64,000 bases of DNA from Armatimonadota bacterium (lineage in GTDB: Bacteria > Armatimonadota > UBA5829 > DTJY01), in contig JARYMF010000003.1 of the NCBI GenBank assembly GCA_029907255.1, positions 190,061-254,060 on the forward strand, in the 5' to 3' direction. The position numbers and the translations under genes were made by a program. The notes beneath the pieces are model-generated. The model searched no databases. It was not told where the DNA came from and was given only the letters and a program-made list of their open reading frames with translations. Below, in pieces: positions 9,097 through 17,560 of this stretch (positions are counted from its first letter, which is position 1; every line of letters begins with the position of its first letter).

Positions 9097-10509
9097 TTAC
9101 ATTTGGAATGCAACTAACTTTAACTCCGTCATCTCTTCAATCGCATATTTTGGGCCTTCTCTTCCGAACCCACTAAGTTTTACTCCGCCATAGGGCATGG
9201 GGTCTATCCTAAAAGTCGGTACGTCGTTTATTATTACGCCTCCAACTTCGATTTCACGAGCAGCTCTGAGAGCAAATTCTAAGTTTCTCGTAAATATTCC
9301 AGCTTGCAAACCATATTTAGAGGTATTCGCTAGCTCAATCGCATGGTCAAAATCTCGGCACTTTACCACAGCAACTAGAGGGCCAAAAACTTCCTCCGAC
9401 CAAACCTTCATATCCAGCGTGACATCGGTAAGAACCGTTGGGAACAAAATTGCCCCGTCTCTTTTTATTGGAAGAAGGCTTTTAGCACCCCCTGCAATTG
9501 CCTCTTCTATCCAGCTTTCAACCCGAAGAGCAGCTTTTTCGTCAATCATTGGCCCCATGTCAGTTTCAGAATCCAATTGATTGCCAACCCTAATGCCTGC
9601 GACAAGCGGGACAAGCTTTTCCAGAAAAACATCATAGACCTTTTCTTGCACAATAACTCTCTGCACTGATATGCAAACCTGGCCGGCAACTGCATAGCCA
9701 CCTATTCGGACTCTCCGTGCTGCCTCATCAAGGTCCGCATCGTCCATCACAATAGCACATGAATTCGACCCTAATTCCATTGCAATCTTCTTGAGCCCAG
9801 CTATCCTTGTAATAGCCTCGCCTACCTCAGGGCTACCAGTAAATGAGATCAACCTTACTCTCGAATCTGAAACGAGCAGGTTTCCAATACTAGGTCCTCG
9901 ACCCGTGATGACACTAATCGCATTTGGTGGCAAACCGGCATCCAAGAGAAGCTTTCCAAGCATTATATCTGCCAATGGAGTAGCAGTCGCAGGCTTTAGG
10001 ATTACTGCATTTCCTGCTGCGATAGCTGGCGCAACCTTATGGCACGCCAAATTAAGCGGCACATTAAAAGGTGTAATGGCAAGGACGACACCAACGGGCA
10101 CGCGAATATAGAATCCAAACTTTGATTCCGCGCCTGCCATTCCGTCGAAAGGTACTGTTTCTCCATGGATTCTTTTTGCTTCCTCAGATGCGGTCCTTAT
10201 AGTTAGGCAAGCTCGCGTAACTTCTGTTCGGGCTTCCTTTATGGTTTTGCCTACTTCCTTTGCTATTGTAACTGCAAATTCATCCAGCCTATCCTGAAGC
10301 AAATCAGCAGCGCGCGCCAAAATTTCCGACCGCTCTCGAGCTGAAAGCTTGCTCATTTCTTTTGCTCCAACTACAGCGCGCTGAAGTGCCGACTCAACAT
10401 TCGATGCATCTGCACTGGGAACTGTGTCAATAACAGAACCATCGAATGGATTAATGACTTCGATACTCTCATTTGTTTCAACCCATTCGCCGCCAATTAT
10501 CATCTTCAT
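9097..10509 (-). CDS. NAD(P)-dependent aldehyde dehydrogenase, lactaldehyde/sulfolactaldehyde type
   Basis: 470 residues, full length for the family. Catalytic Cys C279 is in AGQVCISVQR, the general base Glu is E245 in MELGSNSC, the oxyanion Asn is N149 in TPFNVPLN, and the cofactor lysine is K172 in LKPATATP. The sequence resembles archaeal lactaldehyde dehydrogenases (GQVCISV, then GGVIIND near the C-terminus, then PYGGVKLSGFGREG), which oxidise small 2-hydroxyaldehydes. GAGGGG precedes the ATG. Sitting between a transaldolase and a TauE exporter, it is a good candidate for oxidising 3-sulfolactaldehyde to sulfolactate. Ordinary lactaldehyde or glyceraldehyde oxidation cannot be excluded. 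Confidence 0.88.
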   Translation of the reverse strand: MKMIIGGEWVETNESIEVINPFDGSVIDTVPSADASNVESALQRAVVGAKEMSKLSARERSEILARAADLLQDRLDEFAVTIAKEVGKTIKEARTEVTRACLTIRTASEEAKRIHGETVPFDGMAGAESKFGFYIRVPVGVVLAITPFNVPLNLACHKVAPAIAAGNAVILKPATATPLADIMLGKLLLDAGLPPNAISVITGRGPSIGNLLVSDSRVRLISFTGSPEVGEAITRIAGLKKIAMELGSNSCAIVMDDADLDEAARRVRIGGYAVAGQVCISVQRVIVQEKVYDVFLEKLVPLVAGIRVGNQLDSETDMGPMIDEKAALRVESWIEEAIAGGAKSLLPIKRDGAILFPTVLTDVTLDMKVWSEEVFGPLVAVVKCRDFDHAIELANTSKYGLQAGIFTRNLEFALRAAREIEVGGVIINDVPTFRIDPMPYGGVKLSGFGREGPKYAIEEMTELKLVAFQM

Positions 10510-10545
10510 AAAACGAACCCCTCGCTTTGAGTCTAATTAAATAGC

Positions 10546-11190
10546 TTATTTAGGTACCTTTGCCCAGTCTTCAAGAAATTTCGCCAATCCAACATCAGTC
10601 ATTGGGTGTTCGAATAACGCCTTCATTATTTCAAAGCGCATTGTGGTGATATGAGCTCCAATTAAAGCAGCTCTCAATACATGAAGCGGATTCCTGACGG
10701 CCGCGACTATTATTTCCGTTTTGAAGCCGTAGTTGTCGTATATTGTTTTTATCTCCTCAACAAGTTCCATGCCGTCATGGCCAGCGTCGTCAAGTCTCCC
10801 GACGAATGGGCTAATATATGCAGCACCTACTTTTGCAGCCAAAAGGGCTTGGGCCGCACTAAAATTTAATGTTGCATTTATCTTAATGCCTTCAGGCGCA
10901 AGTATTTTCATTGCCTTTATGCCGTCTCTAGTTACCGGAATTTTCACAACAATGTTTTTGTGCATTGCTGCAATGCGTCTTGCTTCCTCAACAATCTCCG
11001 GTGTTGTAGTACTTCCAACCTCTACGCTAATCGGGCCGTCAACAATCGAGCATATTTCGTTAACGACTTCAAGAAACGGCCGTCCAGTTGCCGCTATGTG
11101 TGATGGATTTGTTGTAACGCCATCAAGAATCCCCCAAGATTGTGCCTCCCTTATCTCTTCAACCTTCGCTGTATCAATGAAAAGCTTCAT
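10546..11190 (-). CDS. TalC/FSA-type transaldolase (possible sulfofructose transaldolase)
   Basis: 214 residues, a small single-domain class I aldolase barrel. The Schiff-base lysine is K83 in IVVKIPVT; D6 (LFIDTA) and N28 (VTTNPS) are the other active-site residues. At the position where fructose-6-phosphate aldolase has Gln, this protein has E57 (PISVEVG), the residue associated with transaldolases. The C-terminus ([15 protein letters not shown]) matches bacterial TalC/YwjH. The start carries a strong AAAGGAGG. First gene of a leftward operon with an aldehyde dehydrogenase and a sulfonate-type exporter. That combination matches the sulfoglycolytic transaldolase pathway, but a housekeeping pentose-phosphate role is the alternative. 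Confidence 0.9.
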   Translation of the reverse strand: MKLFIDTAKVEEIREAQSWGILDGVTTNPSHIAATGRPFLEVVNEICSIVDGPISVEVGSTTTPEIVEEARRIAAMHKNIVVKIPVTRDGIKAMKILAPEGIKINATLNFSAAQALLAAKVGAAYISPFVGRLDDAGHDGMELVEEIKTIYDNYGFKTEIIVAAVRNPLHVLRAALIGAHITTMRFEIMKALFEHPMTDVGLAKFLEDWAKVPK

Positions 11191-11208
11191 TTGCTGCCTC
11201 CTTTGCCC

Positions 11209-11257
11209 TTGACATAAAAAACTATATTATGTTATACAGTATTGTGTTGGATGTCAA
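11209..11257. promoter_or_regulatory. Divergent, overlapping promoters sharing the -10 region
   Basis: Rightward: TTGACA at 11209-11214 and TTATAC at 11232-11237, 17-base spacer. Leftward: TTGACA at 11257-11252 and TATAAC at 11236-11231, 15-base spacer. The two -10 boxes lie on top of each other on opposite strands, so the two polymerases would compete. They would drive the transaldolase unit leftward and the HPr-kinase-like/comA unit rightward. Boxes are seen; use and competition are inferred. Confidence 0.5.
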
Positions 11258-11279
11258 GTGTTTACCTAAGAAGCGGAAA

Positions 11280-12275
11280 ATGAACGACCAGCTTACCCTT
11301 GACCAATTGACTTTTAAACGGGGCGTACGAATATGTGGAGCTACTATTGGGCTGGCTTCGAATAACAAGTTTTTAATTACAGATCCTCAGTACTTCGAGG
11401 CAATGATTTTACAATCGCTTCTTACGGATGTTTGGCGAATTGAAAATGTCCCATATGCAAACGTGGATGCAGAATTTTGGGTCTATGACGTGGCCGAGCG
11501 TGCAATATCTTTTCAATTTGAAAACAATGGCAGGCGTCTGATATTGGTTGGGGACTTCACCAAAGCAGAAAAGTTATGCAGTGACAATCGTTACTCACTA
11601 TTTGGAAACATTGGTTTGTTTTTCAAGTATTTACTGGTCGTACTAGAAAAAAAGGGCATTTTTAGCTTCCATGCAAGCGCGATATTTAAAGATGGTCGCT
11701 TGGTTATGTTTGTTGGCCCAGCAGCAAGTGGAAAAACAGTGTTTATCCTTTCGGCAATAGAAAAGGGATGGAAAGTTCTTACTGTCGAAATGGCTCACTG
11801 TGAAATAAAGAACCAAAACTTAATCATACATAAGGGAGCCTTATACGACAACATTCGTGTGGGCAACCTCACGATTGACTTCCCTGGTGCAATAGAACCT
11901 TTGAAAATCAAGATACCAGATACAAAAGACATATGGGGTCATAAGTTCGCGGTTGACTTGACTCCTGTCGCAGTGGAACAAGACTACCTCGTAAACCCGA
12001 ACATATCCGTTGTTTTCCCAAAGGTCGAGACGGGAAGAGGAGACCCTGAGTTTACTCAAATTCCAAAGGGTAGGGGGCTTCGACGCCGGCTATTTGATAA
12101 TCTTACTGAGAAAATTGGCTCTACGTTGCTTTTATACGACGAATTGCCAATACCTGGCTTTGATTCACCCGAACTTGCGGCTGCTCGTCTTGCATTCATA
12201 GACGAATTCATGAATCGAATAACTGATGCCCGGTCTGTACTCACGGGACCAAAAAACTGCATGAAAGGAATCTAG
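11280..12275 (+). CDS. HPr-kinase-like P-loop protein
   Basis: About 331 residues from the ATG at 11280; an in-frame start 51 bases upstream is possible but has no ribosome site and lies in the promoter region. A P-loop GPAASGKT lies near residues 146-153 after the hydrophobic strand RLVMFV, and GKTVFILSAIEKGWKVLTVE follows. The layout, a variable N-terminal half plus a C-terminal P-loop kinase domain, is that of HPr kinase/phosphorylase-related proteins, which share a fold with PEP carboxykinase. No HPr or PTS gene is nearby. It is three bases upstream of comA, so translational coupling is likely. Its substrate is unknown; a regulatory or small-molecule kinase role in the sulfonate unit is speculation. 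Confidence 0.6.
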   Translation: MNDQLTLDQLTFKRGVRICGATIGLASNNKFLITDPQYFEAMILQSLLTDVWRIENVPYANVDAEFWVYDVAERAISFQFENNGRRLILVGDFTKAEKLCSDNRYSLFGNIGLFFKYLLVVLEKKGIFSFHASAIFKDGRLVMFVGPAASGKTVFILSAIEKGWKVLTVEMAHCEIKNQNLIIHKGALYDNIRVGNLTIDFPGAIEPLKIKIPDTKDIWGHKFAVDLTPVAVEQDYLVNPNISVVFPKVETGRGDPEFTQIPKGRGLRRRLFDNLTEKIGSTLLLYDELPIPGFDSPELAAARLAFIDEFMNRITDARSVLTGPKNCMKGI

Positions 12276-12278
12276 AAA

Positions 12279-13082
12279 ATGGCAAACGCTTGGGAGAACA
12301 TCTGTGAAGCACCAATACAAGGCAGGTCACGCAAGCCACGAACCACAGGGTTCACAATGGTTATTGATAAATGCCTTGGATTAAGGCAAACCGAAGACCT
12401 AATGGAACTTGCGAGCGAATGGATTGACGATATCAAGCTAACTTTCGGAACATCAGCATTTTATGATGCCGACATACTTCGCCGAAAAAATGAGATCATT
12501 CGTGCGGCCGGCGTTGATGTCATGCCTGGGGGCACTTTCCTGGAAGTAGCAATCTGGCAACGACGTGTGCCAGAATACTTAAAGCGAGCAAAAGAATTAG
12601 GATTTACAATGATCGAAGTCAGCGATGGAACGATAGAGGTATCTCCTGAAATGCGTAGGGATGTCATTAAACGCGCATTGGACTCGGGTTTCAAAGTAAT
12701 TAGCGAGGTCGGTAAAAAGGACCCAGACGAAAAGATTGCTACCGAATTGATGCATGAAGAAATCGCAAATGATTTAGAGCTAGGTGTATTTAAAGTAATT
12801 GTGGAAGCACGCGAAGCCGGCAAAGGCGTAGGAATATTCGATAAAGATGGAAAGGTCAAGGAGGATGAAATAGACGCTATTATAGCCGGAGTTAAGGACC
12901 CAAACGACCTAGTGTGGGAAGCGCCGCTCAAGAACCAGCAACAACATCTAATATTAAGGTTTGGCTGCAACGTCAACCTTGGCAATGTGCCACCGGAGGA
13001 AATTTTGGCACTCGAAGCTCTTCGCCAGGGTTTGCGCGGCGACACTTTAAAGAGAGCATACTGTGCAAACCCTAAGTACTGA
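12279..13082 (+). CDS. comA: Phosphosulfolactate synthase (ComA family)
   Basis: 267 residues, a TIM-barrel protein. The conserved blocks of the family are present: GFTMVIDKCLGLRQ, DDIKLTFGTSAFY, GVDVMPGGTFLEVA, MIEVSDGTIEVS, VISEVGKKD and VIVEAREAGKGVGIFD. The enzyme joins sulfite to phosphoenolpyruvate to give (R)-2-O-phospho-3-sulfolactate, the first step of one coenzyme M route and of sulfolactate formation in Bacillus spores. It follows the HPr-kinase-like gene by three bases and is followed by a YeiH exporter. A ComB phosphatase and later coenzyme M genes are not in the window, so the product's fate is open: free sulfolactate is my preferred guess. Confidence 0.92.
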   Translation: MANAWENICEAPIQGRSRKPRTTGFTMVIDKCLGLRQTEDLMELASEWIDDIKLTFGTSAFYDADILRRKNEIIRAAGVDVMPGGTFLEVAIWQRRVPEYLKRAKELGFTMIEVSDGTIEVSPEMRRDVIKRALDSGFKVISEVGKKDPDEKIATELMHEEIANDLELGVFKVIVEAREAGKGVGIFDKDGKVKEDEIDAIIAGVKDPNDLVWEAPLKNQQQHLILRFGCNVNLGNVPPEEILALEALRQGLRGDTLKRAYCANPKY

Positions 13083-13147
13083 AATAAAAAATTACTTACA
13101 AATTGCCGTTCAACAGCTAAATGAAATGTAAAAAGAAAGGAGCATTT

Positions 13148-14236
13148 ATGAACAAAAAATTATTCCCAGGGCTAGGATTGGCTACTGTTATTGCAGTGGT
13201 AGCCTATTTCATAAATCAACTGCCATTTCCGCCATTTACTATGCCTGGTAAGGATCCTCAGCATCCACAGCATCCAATTGAGAGCGTGCTCATAGCAATA
13301 ATCATCGGTTTTTTAGTAAACAACCTCATAAAGCTTCCAAAGGCAATCGAGCCTGGTGCAAAGTACTGCCTTAAGGGAGTGCTGGCGCTTGGAATAGTTT
13401 TTATGGGCTCAAGGTTAAATTTCTTTGATGTGGTAAAGCTTGGTGGGCTTTCTGCGGGTTTGGTAGTTATTGTTATTGGCGTAGCACTTTCGCTGTCTAT
13501 GTGGCTTGGGAAAATTATGAGAATTCGGCAGAAGCTCGGTGCATTAATCGCTGTTGGATGCACAATTTGTGGAGGAAGCGCAATTGCCGCTACAGCTCCA
13601 GCCATCGAAGCCGAAGATTCAGATGTCGCATTTGCCGTTGGAACTATTACAATCCTTGGTGTTTTGGCAATGTTTATTTATCCAGCAATCTGCGGGCTGA
13701 TTGGTTTATCAGATGTTGGTTTTGGTATCTGGGCAGGAACCGCAATTCACAATACACCTCAAGTGGTCGCCGCAGGAATTATGCATAGCAACGTATCGGG
13801 CGAAGTTGCTACAACGGTTAAAATGGTACGCAACTTGTTTATCGCCCCAATTGTAATACTTTTCGGCTACTTGTTCCGCAGCCAGCGCGTCCAACAAAGC
13901 AAAGTTAAACTTAACTATAAAGAACTCTTTCCCTTGTTCGTACTGGGATTTGTATTGATGGCACTATTGCGAACTAGTCTTTCTAGCTTTGGATTAGTTG
14001 GGTCAGCAAAAGAGCCAGAGGCGTTATGGCCGCTTTTTCAGGTTTTTGAAAAGCTAAGCATGTGGCTAATCACAATTGCCATGGCAGGAATTGGTTTAAC
14101 AACCAACTTGGCAAGCATGAAAAAACTTGGCTTCAAAGGATTTCTAATTGGACTAATTACAACCGCGGTTGTTGCAATAATAAGCATCCTTTTAATTTTT
14201 GGATTCGACTTAAATAATCTATCAGTCGCAAAATAA
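13148..14236 (+). CDS. YeiH-family (UPF0324) putative sulfate/sulfonate exporter
   Basis: About 362 residues from the ATG at 13148, which has AAAGGAG at the right distance; an upstream in-frame ATG at 13121 would place this ribosome site inside the gene. There are roughly ten membrane segments. Family hallmarks are PGAKYCLKGVLALGIVFMGSRL, CTICGGSAIAATAPAIEA, AGTAIHNTPQVVAAG and MAGIGLTTNLASMKKLG. YeiH-type proteins are annotated as putative sulfate exporters and often sit next to sulfonate genes. It follows comA by 65 bases on the same strand. Export of sulfite, sulfate or sulfolactate is inferred from context only. Confidence 0.88.
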   Translation: MNKKLFPGLGLATVIAVVAYFINQLPFPPFTMPGKDPQHPQHPIESVLIAIIIGFLVNNLIKLPKAIEPGAKYCLKGVLALGIVFMGSRLNFFDVVKLGGLSAGLVVIVIGVALSLSMWLGKIMRIRQKLGALIAVGCTICGGSAIAATAPAIEAEDSDVAFAVGTITILGVLAMFIYPAICGLIGLSDVGFGIWAGTAIHNTPQVVAAGIMHSNVSGEVATTVKMVRNLFIAPIVILFGYLFRSQRVQQSKVKLNYKELFPLFVLGFVLMALLRTSLSSFGLVGSAKEPEALWPLFQVFEKLSMWLITIAMAGIGLTTNLASMKKLGFKGFLIGLITTAVVAIISILLIFGFDLNNLSVAK

Positions 14237-14324
14237 CTGTATTTACTCGGCGCCTACGCGTTAAGTTAAAAGAAATCAATAAAGCCCAGCTTTTCCATTT
14301 GCAATATATATTAGGCATTTTTCT

Positions 14325-15566
14325 ATGCAAGTTGATTTTAAGTATGGGCAGGGGCATATTACGTTAGAATTGCCAGACAAACAGATCCTAGCTATTTGCC
14401 GTGCGCACGACCTTGACGGCGTTGAGGATCCAGTCTTGGAAATTAAGCGTGCCCTGCAAAATCCAATTGATTCGCTAACTCTCAAATCCCTCGCTGTTGG
14501 CAAGAAGTCTGCCGCTGTTGTGGTTGACGACGTCTCGCGACCCGTGCCTTACCCGCTTGTCCTTACGCCCGTTTTGGACACTTTGGTCATGGCAGGCATT
14601 CCCGAGGAGCGCATTTGCGTTATTGCTGCAACGGGACTCCACCGACCCATGACCAAAGAAGAGTTCGATAAGTGGGTGGGTCCCTACAAAGGGCGAGTAC
14701 AAGTAGAAAACAACCAGCCCGATAATCCATTAGGATTATCCGAACTTGGCGTAACATCATTAGGCACTCGAATTTCAGTTAACAAAAAGTTTATGGAAGC
14801 CGAACTTAAAGTTCTTACCGGCGATGTAGATTACCATCAATTCTGCGGGTATGGCGGTGGCGCAAAGAGCGTCTTCCCTGGTCTAAGTAATCGTGAAGCG
14901 ATTGAAGCAAACCACTCAAACTTGGAAATTCCTGGAACCGGCATGGGACGTATAAAGGGCAACCCAGTACGCATGGAAATCGATGAAGTCGGGCGCATGG
15001 CAGGCGTAGACTTCATTTTGAACGTGGTACAAAACTCCAAAAAGGAAATCGTTGGCGCCTTTGCTGGCGATATGATTTCTGCTCATAGAGCAGGCGCAGC
15101 TTTAGTTGACCGTATGTATAAAATGAGAGTTCCATGTCGGGCAGATATTGTAATCGCTTCCCAAGGTGGCTATCCAAGGGATATTGACCTTTACCAGTCT
15201 CAAAAAGCACTTCAAGCATCTAGGAAGTTAGTAAAAGATGGAGGAAAGATATTTATTCTCGCAGAATGCCGTGAGGGCCATGGAAACGACCTTTTCGATG
15301 AATGGATGCGAGAAGCCACTTCAGCAGAAGAAATCATCTCCCGAATTAAGAAGAAATTCGTTATGGGTGGCCATAAGGCATACCAATATGTTCGCGACAT
15401 AAAAGGTGTAGAAGTTTTTCTCTATAGCGCTCTGCCGCCTCAGCAGGTTAAAACTTACCGATTAAAACCACTTGACGCACCTGAAGAAATCATTAGCCAT
15501 ATAAAACCATCAGATACCATTATTTGCCTACCTGATGCAGCGATGACCTGTGTGGAATGTAGTTAA
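14325..15566 (+). CDS. LarA-family nickel-pincer racemase/epimerase
   Basis: 413 residues, the usual length. Active-site residues sit almost exactly where they do in Lactobacillus lactate racemase: R72 (VDDVSRPVP), H106 (TGLHRPMT), H171 (DVDYHQFCGY), K181 (GGGAKSVFPG), which would carry the nickel pincer cofactor, and H197 (ANHSNL). The C-terminal GGYPRDIDLYQSQKAL holds the late Lys. LarA homologues racemise or epimerise 2-hydroxyacids and sugar acids, not only lactate. LarB, LarC and LarE cofactor genes are not in the window. It lies 88 bases after the YeiH exporter on the same strand, so a hydroxyacid of this locus, such as sulfolactate, is a possible substrate (inference). Confidence 0.88.
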   Translation: MQVDFKYGQGHITLELPDKQILAICRAHDLDGVEDPVLEIKRALQNPIDSLTLKSLAVGKKSAAVVVDDVSRPVPYPLVLTPVLDTLVMAGIPEERICVIAATGLHRPMTKEEFDKWVGPYKGRVQVENNQPDNPLGLSELGVTSLGTRISVNKKFMEAELKVLTGDVDYHQFCGYGGGAKSVFPGLSNREAIEANHSNLEIPGTGMGRIKGNPVRMEIDEVGRMAGVDFILNVVQNSKKEIVGAFAGDMISAHRAGAALVDRMYKMRVPCRADIVIASQGGYPRDIDLYQSQKALQASRKLVKDGGKIFILAECREGHGNDLFDEWMREATSAEEIISRIKKKFVMGGHKAYQYVRDIKGVEVFLYSALPPQQVKTYRLKPLDAPEEIISHIKPSDTIICLPDAAMTCVECS

Positions 15567-15612
15567 CGCCAACTATGGCTTTGAAATTAACGACTGTCCT
15601 GAAAGTTCAGGT

Positions 15613-16470
15613 CTAATCTGCTTTACCCTCGGCGCCTAGGGCCCGAATAATCTCTTTCATATCTTCCTTGAGTCTATCTTTAATGGCCTGCATAATTTTC
15701 CACGGATGATCCTTATGATCAAGAGTTGCCGAAAATTCATTAAAGTACTTGATATAATTCGCGCGAAATGGCTCACCAAAGTTCACTTTCGATATGCCAG
15801 CTTTTACCAATTCGCTTATTAATTCTATGGGGATGCCACAAGTACCATGTTGGACAAGAGGAACGGGCACTACCTGACGCAACTTTCGAACAAGATCAAA
15901 ATCAATCTGGTCTTGAAGATCAAAAACGCCATGCTTTGTCCCATCTGCAATCGCAAGCATATCAATACCTGTCTCTTCTACTAGGCGTACAGCCTCTTCT
16001 GGGTCTGTTACAGGTGCTTCTTGACAGCCACTCGAATGAACACCACCTGTAACATGACCAACTTCTGCTTCTACTGAAATCCCCATCGGCTTCACAGCTT
16101 GCACAACTCCCCTTGTTAGCTTAATATTTTGCTCAAGCGGCAAGTGTGAATAATCAATCATAACCGACGTATATCCAGCACTAACTGCCCGAAGTATCGA
16201 GGACAGGCTTGAACCATGGTCGAGATGCAGGGCAATTGGAATGTTTGACGTCTTCGCAAGATGCTTAGCTTGGAGCACGCAATATTTTATGCCTCGATAT
16301 TCAAGGTTTGGCTCGTAGGTTTGCAAGATTAGCGGCGACCTAAGCTCATCCGCTGCTTCGATTGCAGCGCGAGTAATTTCATAGGTTCCACCATTTGTGT
16401 TGAAAGCAGGAACCGCGTATCCCTCGTCTCTTGCTCGATCTACAAGTACTTTAGCATTAATAAAGTTCAT
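15613..16470 (-). CDS. Class II (zinc) aldolase family protein with altered phosphate-binding motifs
   Basis: 285 residues of the FbaA/GatY/KbaY fold. Metal-ligand segments are kept: IALHLDHGSS (with catalytic Asp), ADGTKHGVFD and PLVQHGTCGIP. The usual HGGSG reads HGTCG and the usual N-x-(D/E)T phosphate-binding end reads KVNFGEPFR, so the ketose phosphate pocket is changed and the true substrate may lack the normal phosphate. A good AGAGGAA precedes the start. It is 46 bases downstream of a Gfo/Idh/MocA gene on the same strand, probably one operon, and converges with the LarA gene. Confidence 0.82.
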   Translation of the reverse strand: MNFINAKVLVDRARDEGYAVPAFNTNGGTYEITRAAIEAADELRSPLILQTYEPNLEYRGIKYCVLQAKHLAKTSNIPIALHLDHGSSLSSILRAVSAGYTSVMIDYSHLPLEQNIKLTRGVVQAVKPMGISVEAEVGHVTGGVHSSGCQEAPVTDPEEAVRLVEETGIDMLAIADGTKHGVFDLQDQIDFDLVRKLRQVVPVPLVQHGTCGIPIELISELVKAGISKVNFGEPFRANYIKYFNEFSATLDHKDHPWKIMQAIKDRLKEDMKEIIRALGAEGKAD

Positions 16471-16516
16471 GGTTCATTCCTCTTAGTTAATTCCATTTAT
16501 AATCAGAAAACTGCCC

Positions 16517-17560
16517 TTAATCATCCAATTTTATCTTTTTTCCCTGCTCAGCCGATTCATAGCATGCCAACACTAAACAAAGAACGTCGCGTCCTTCTTC
16601 GGCAGTAGCAATTGGTGGGCGCTTTCCCTGAAGGAATTCTGCAATAGGGCAAGCCAATCCTGCGATTCTTTCGCCTTGCCCACGAATCTCAGGGAGACTA
16701 CTTACGTGCCAGCTTCTATCTTTTTCCAACCACCATTTGAGTTGAGGAGCACCTTCCGGACGCACTGCATTGCTTGGCCCGTCGCCATAATTACCAATTA
16801 TTATCCCATGTTCGCACAAAATTTCCAGGGTATTTTCACCAGCAACTGCCACAAAAGAACACGAAACTTCTGCCATCTTGCCATCAGGATACCTGAAAAG
16901 AACAATAGCGTTGTCATTTGGAATATTAGGATTGAGTAGCGTACCTAATTCCGCATATACACTTATGGGCATACCGAACAACCAATATATAAAATCAATG
17001 GGGTGGGCCGCGTCATCCGCAAAAATATCCCTGTTTAACTCAGGCTTGACATGCCAACTTTTGTCGAAATCCTTCATATACTGTGTGGTTAGGCAATGCC
17101 GGCGACGCACTTGGAATACCCTTCCAAACTCTCCGCTCTCAAGCAGGCTTTTCGCTTTCAAATTATGTGGGTCCACACGCATTTGCCAGGCAAGCGTGAA
17201 TGGCACCTTATTTTGACTCACAGCGCCAACAATTCGATTAGCTTGCTCCATCGTGAGAGCAATCGGCTTCTGAAGTACAATAGCCTTGCCCGCATTTGCT
17301 GCTTTTTCCACGAGGTCGGCATGCATAGAGGTCTCTGCTGCAATCACGACTGCGCTAACATCACTTCGTGACAAAATATCCTCCGCCGACTTAGCTTGCT
17401 CTAATCCAAAATTGGCACAATATGCACTGGCGCGTGCTAAATCATGGTCCCATCCAGCTACCAACCGAATGCCCATTTCTTTCTTATCTAGCCATTGGGT
17501 GCAATAAAGCCCAACATGTCCGTGGGCAAAGCCGAGGATTGCAGTTCCAATTTCCATCAT
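16517..17560 (-). CDS. Gfo/Idh/MocA-family oxidoreductase
   Basis: 347 residues. N-terminal Rossmann domain starts GTAILGFAHGHVGLYC and continues with VSAVVIAAETSMHADLVEKA; the family's EKP motif appears as LQKPIAL (Glu to Gln, Lys and Pro kept). The substrate domain has DDAAHPIDFIYWLFG, the position of the family's catalytic or metal-contacting histidine. AAGGG precedes two adjacent ATGs. Family function is NAD(P)-dependent oxidation or reduction of a sugar, inositol or sugar acid. Probably co-transcribed with the aldolase-like gene downstream, which suggests a shared sugar pathway. Confidence 0.87.
   Translation of the reverse strand: MMEIGTAILGFAHGHVGLYCTQWLDKKEMGIRLVAGWDHDLARASAYCANFGLEQAKSAEDILSRSDVSAVVIAAETSMHADLVEKAANAGKAIVLQKPIALTMEQANRIVGAVSQNKVPFTLAWQMRVDPHNLKAKSLLESGEFGRVFQVRRRHCLTTQYMKDFDKSWHVKPELNRDIFADDAAHPIDFIYWLFGMPISVYAELGTLLNPNIPNDNAIVLFRYPDGKMAEVSCSFVAVAGENTLEILCEHGIIIGNYGDGPSNAVRPEGAPQLKWWLEKDRSWHVSSLPEIRGQGERIAGLACPIAEFLQGKRPPIATAEEGRDVLCLVLACYESAEQGKKIKLDD

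Noticed and set aside
12279-13082. ComA as proof of coenzyme M synthesis
   Set aside because: No ComB, ComC, ComD or ComE genes are present in the window, and ComA also serves sulfolactate formation in bacteria that do not make coenzyme M.
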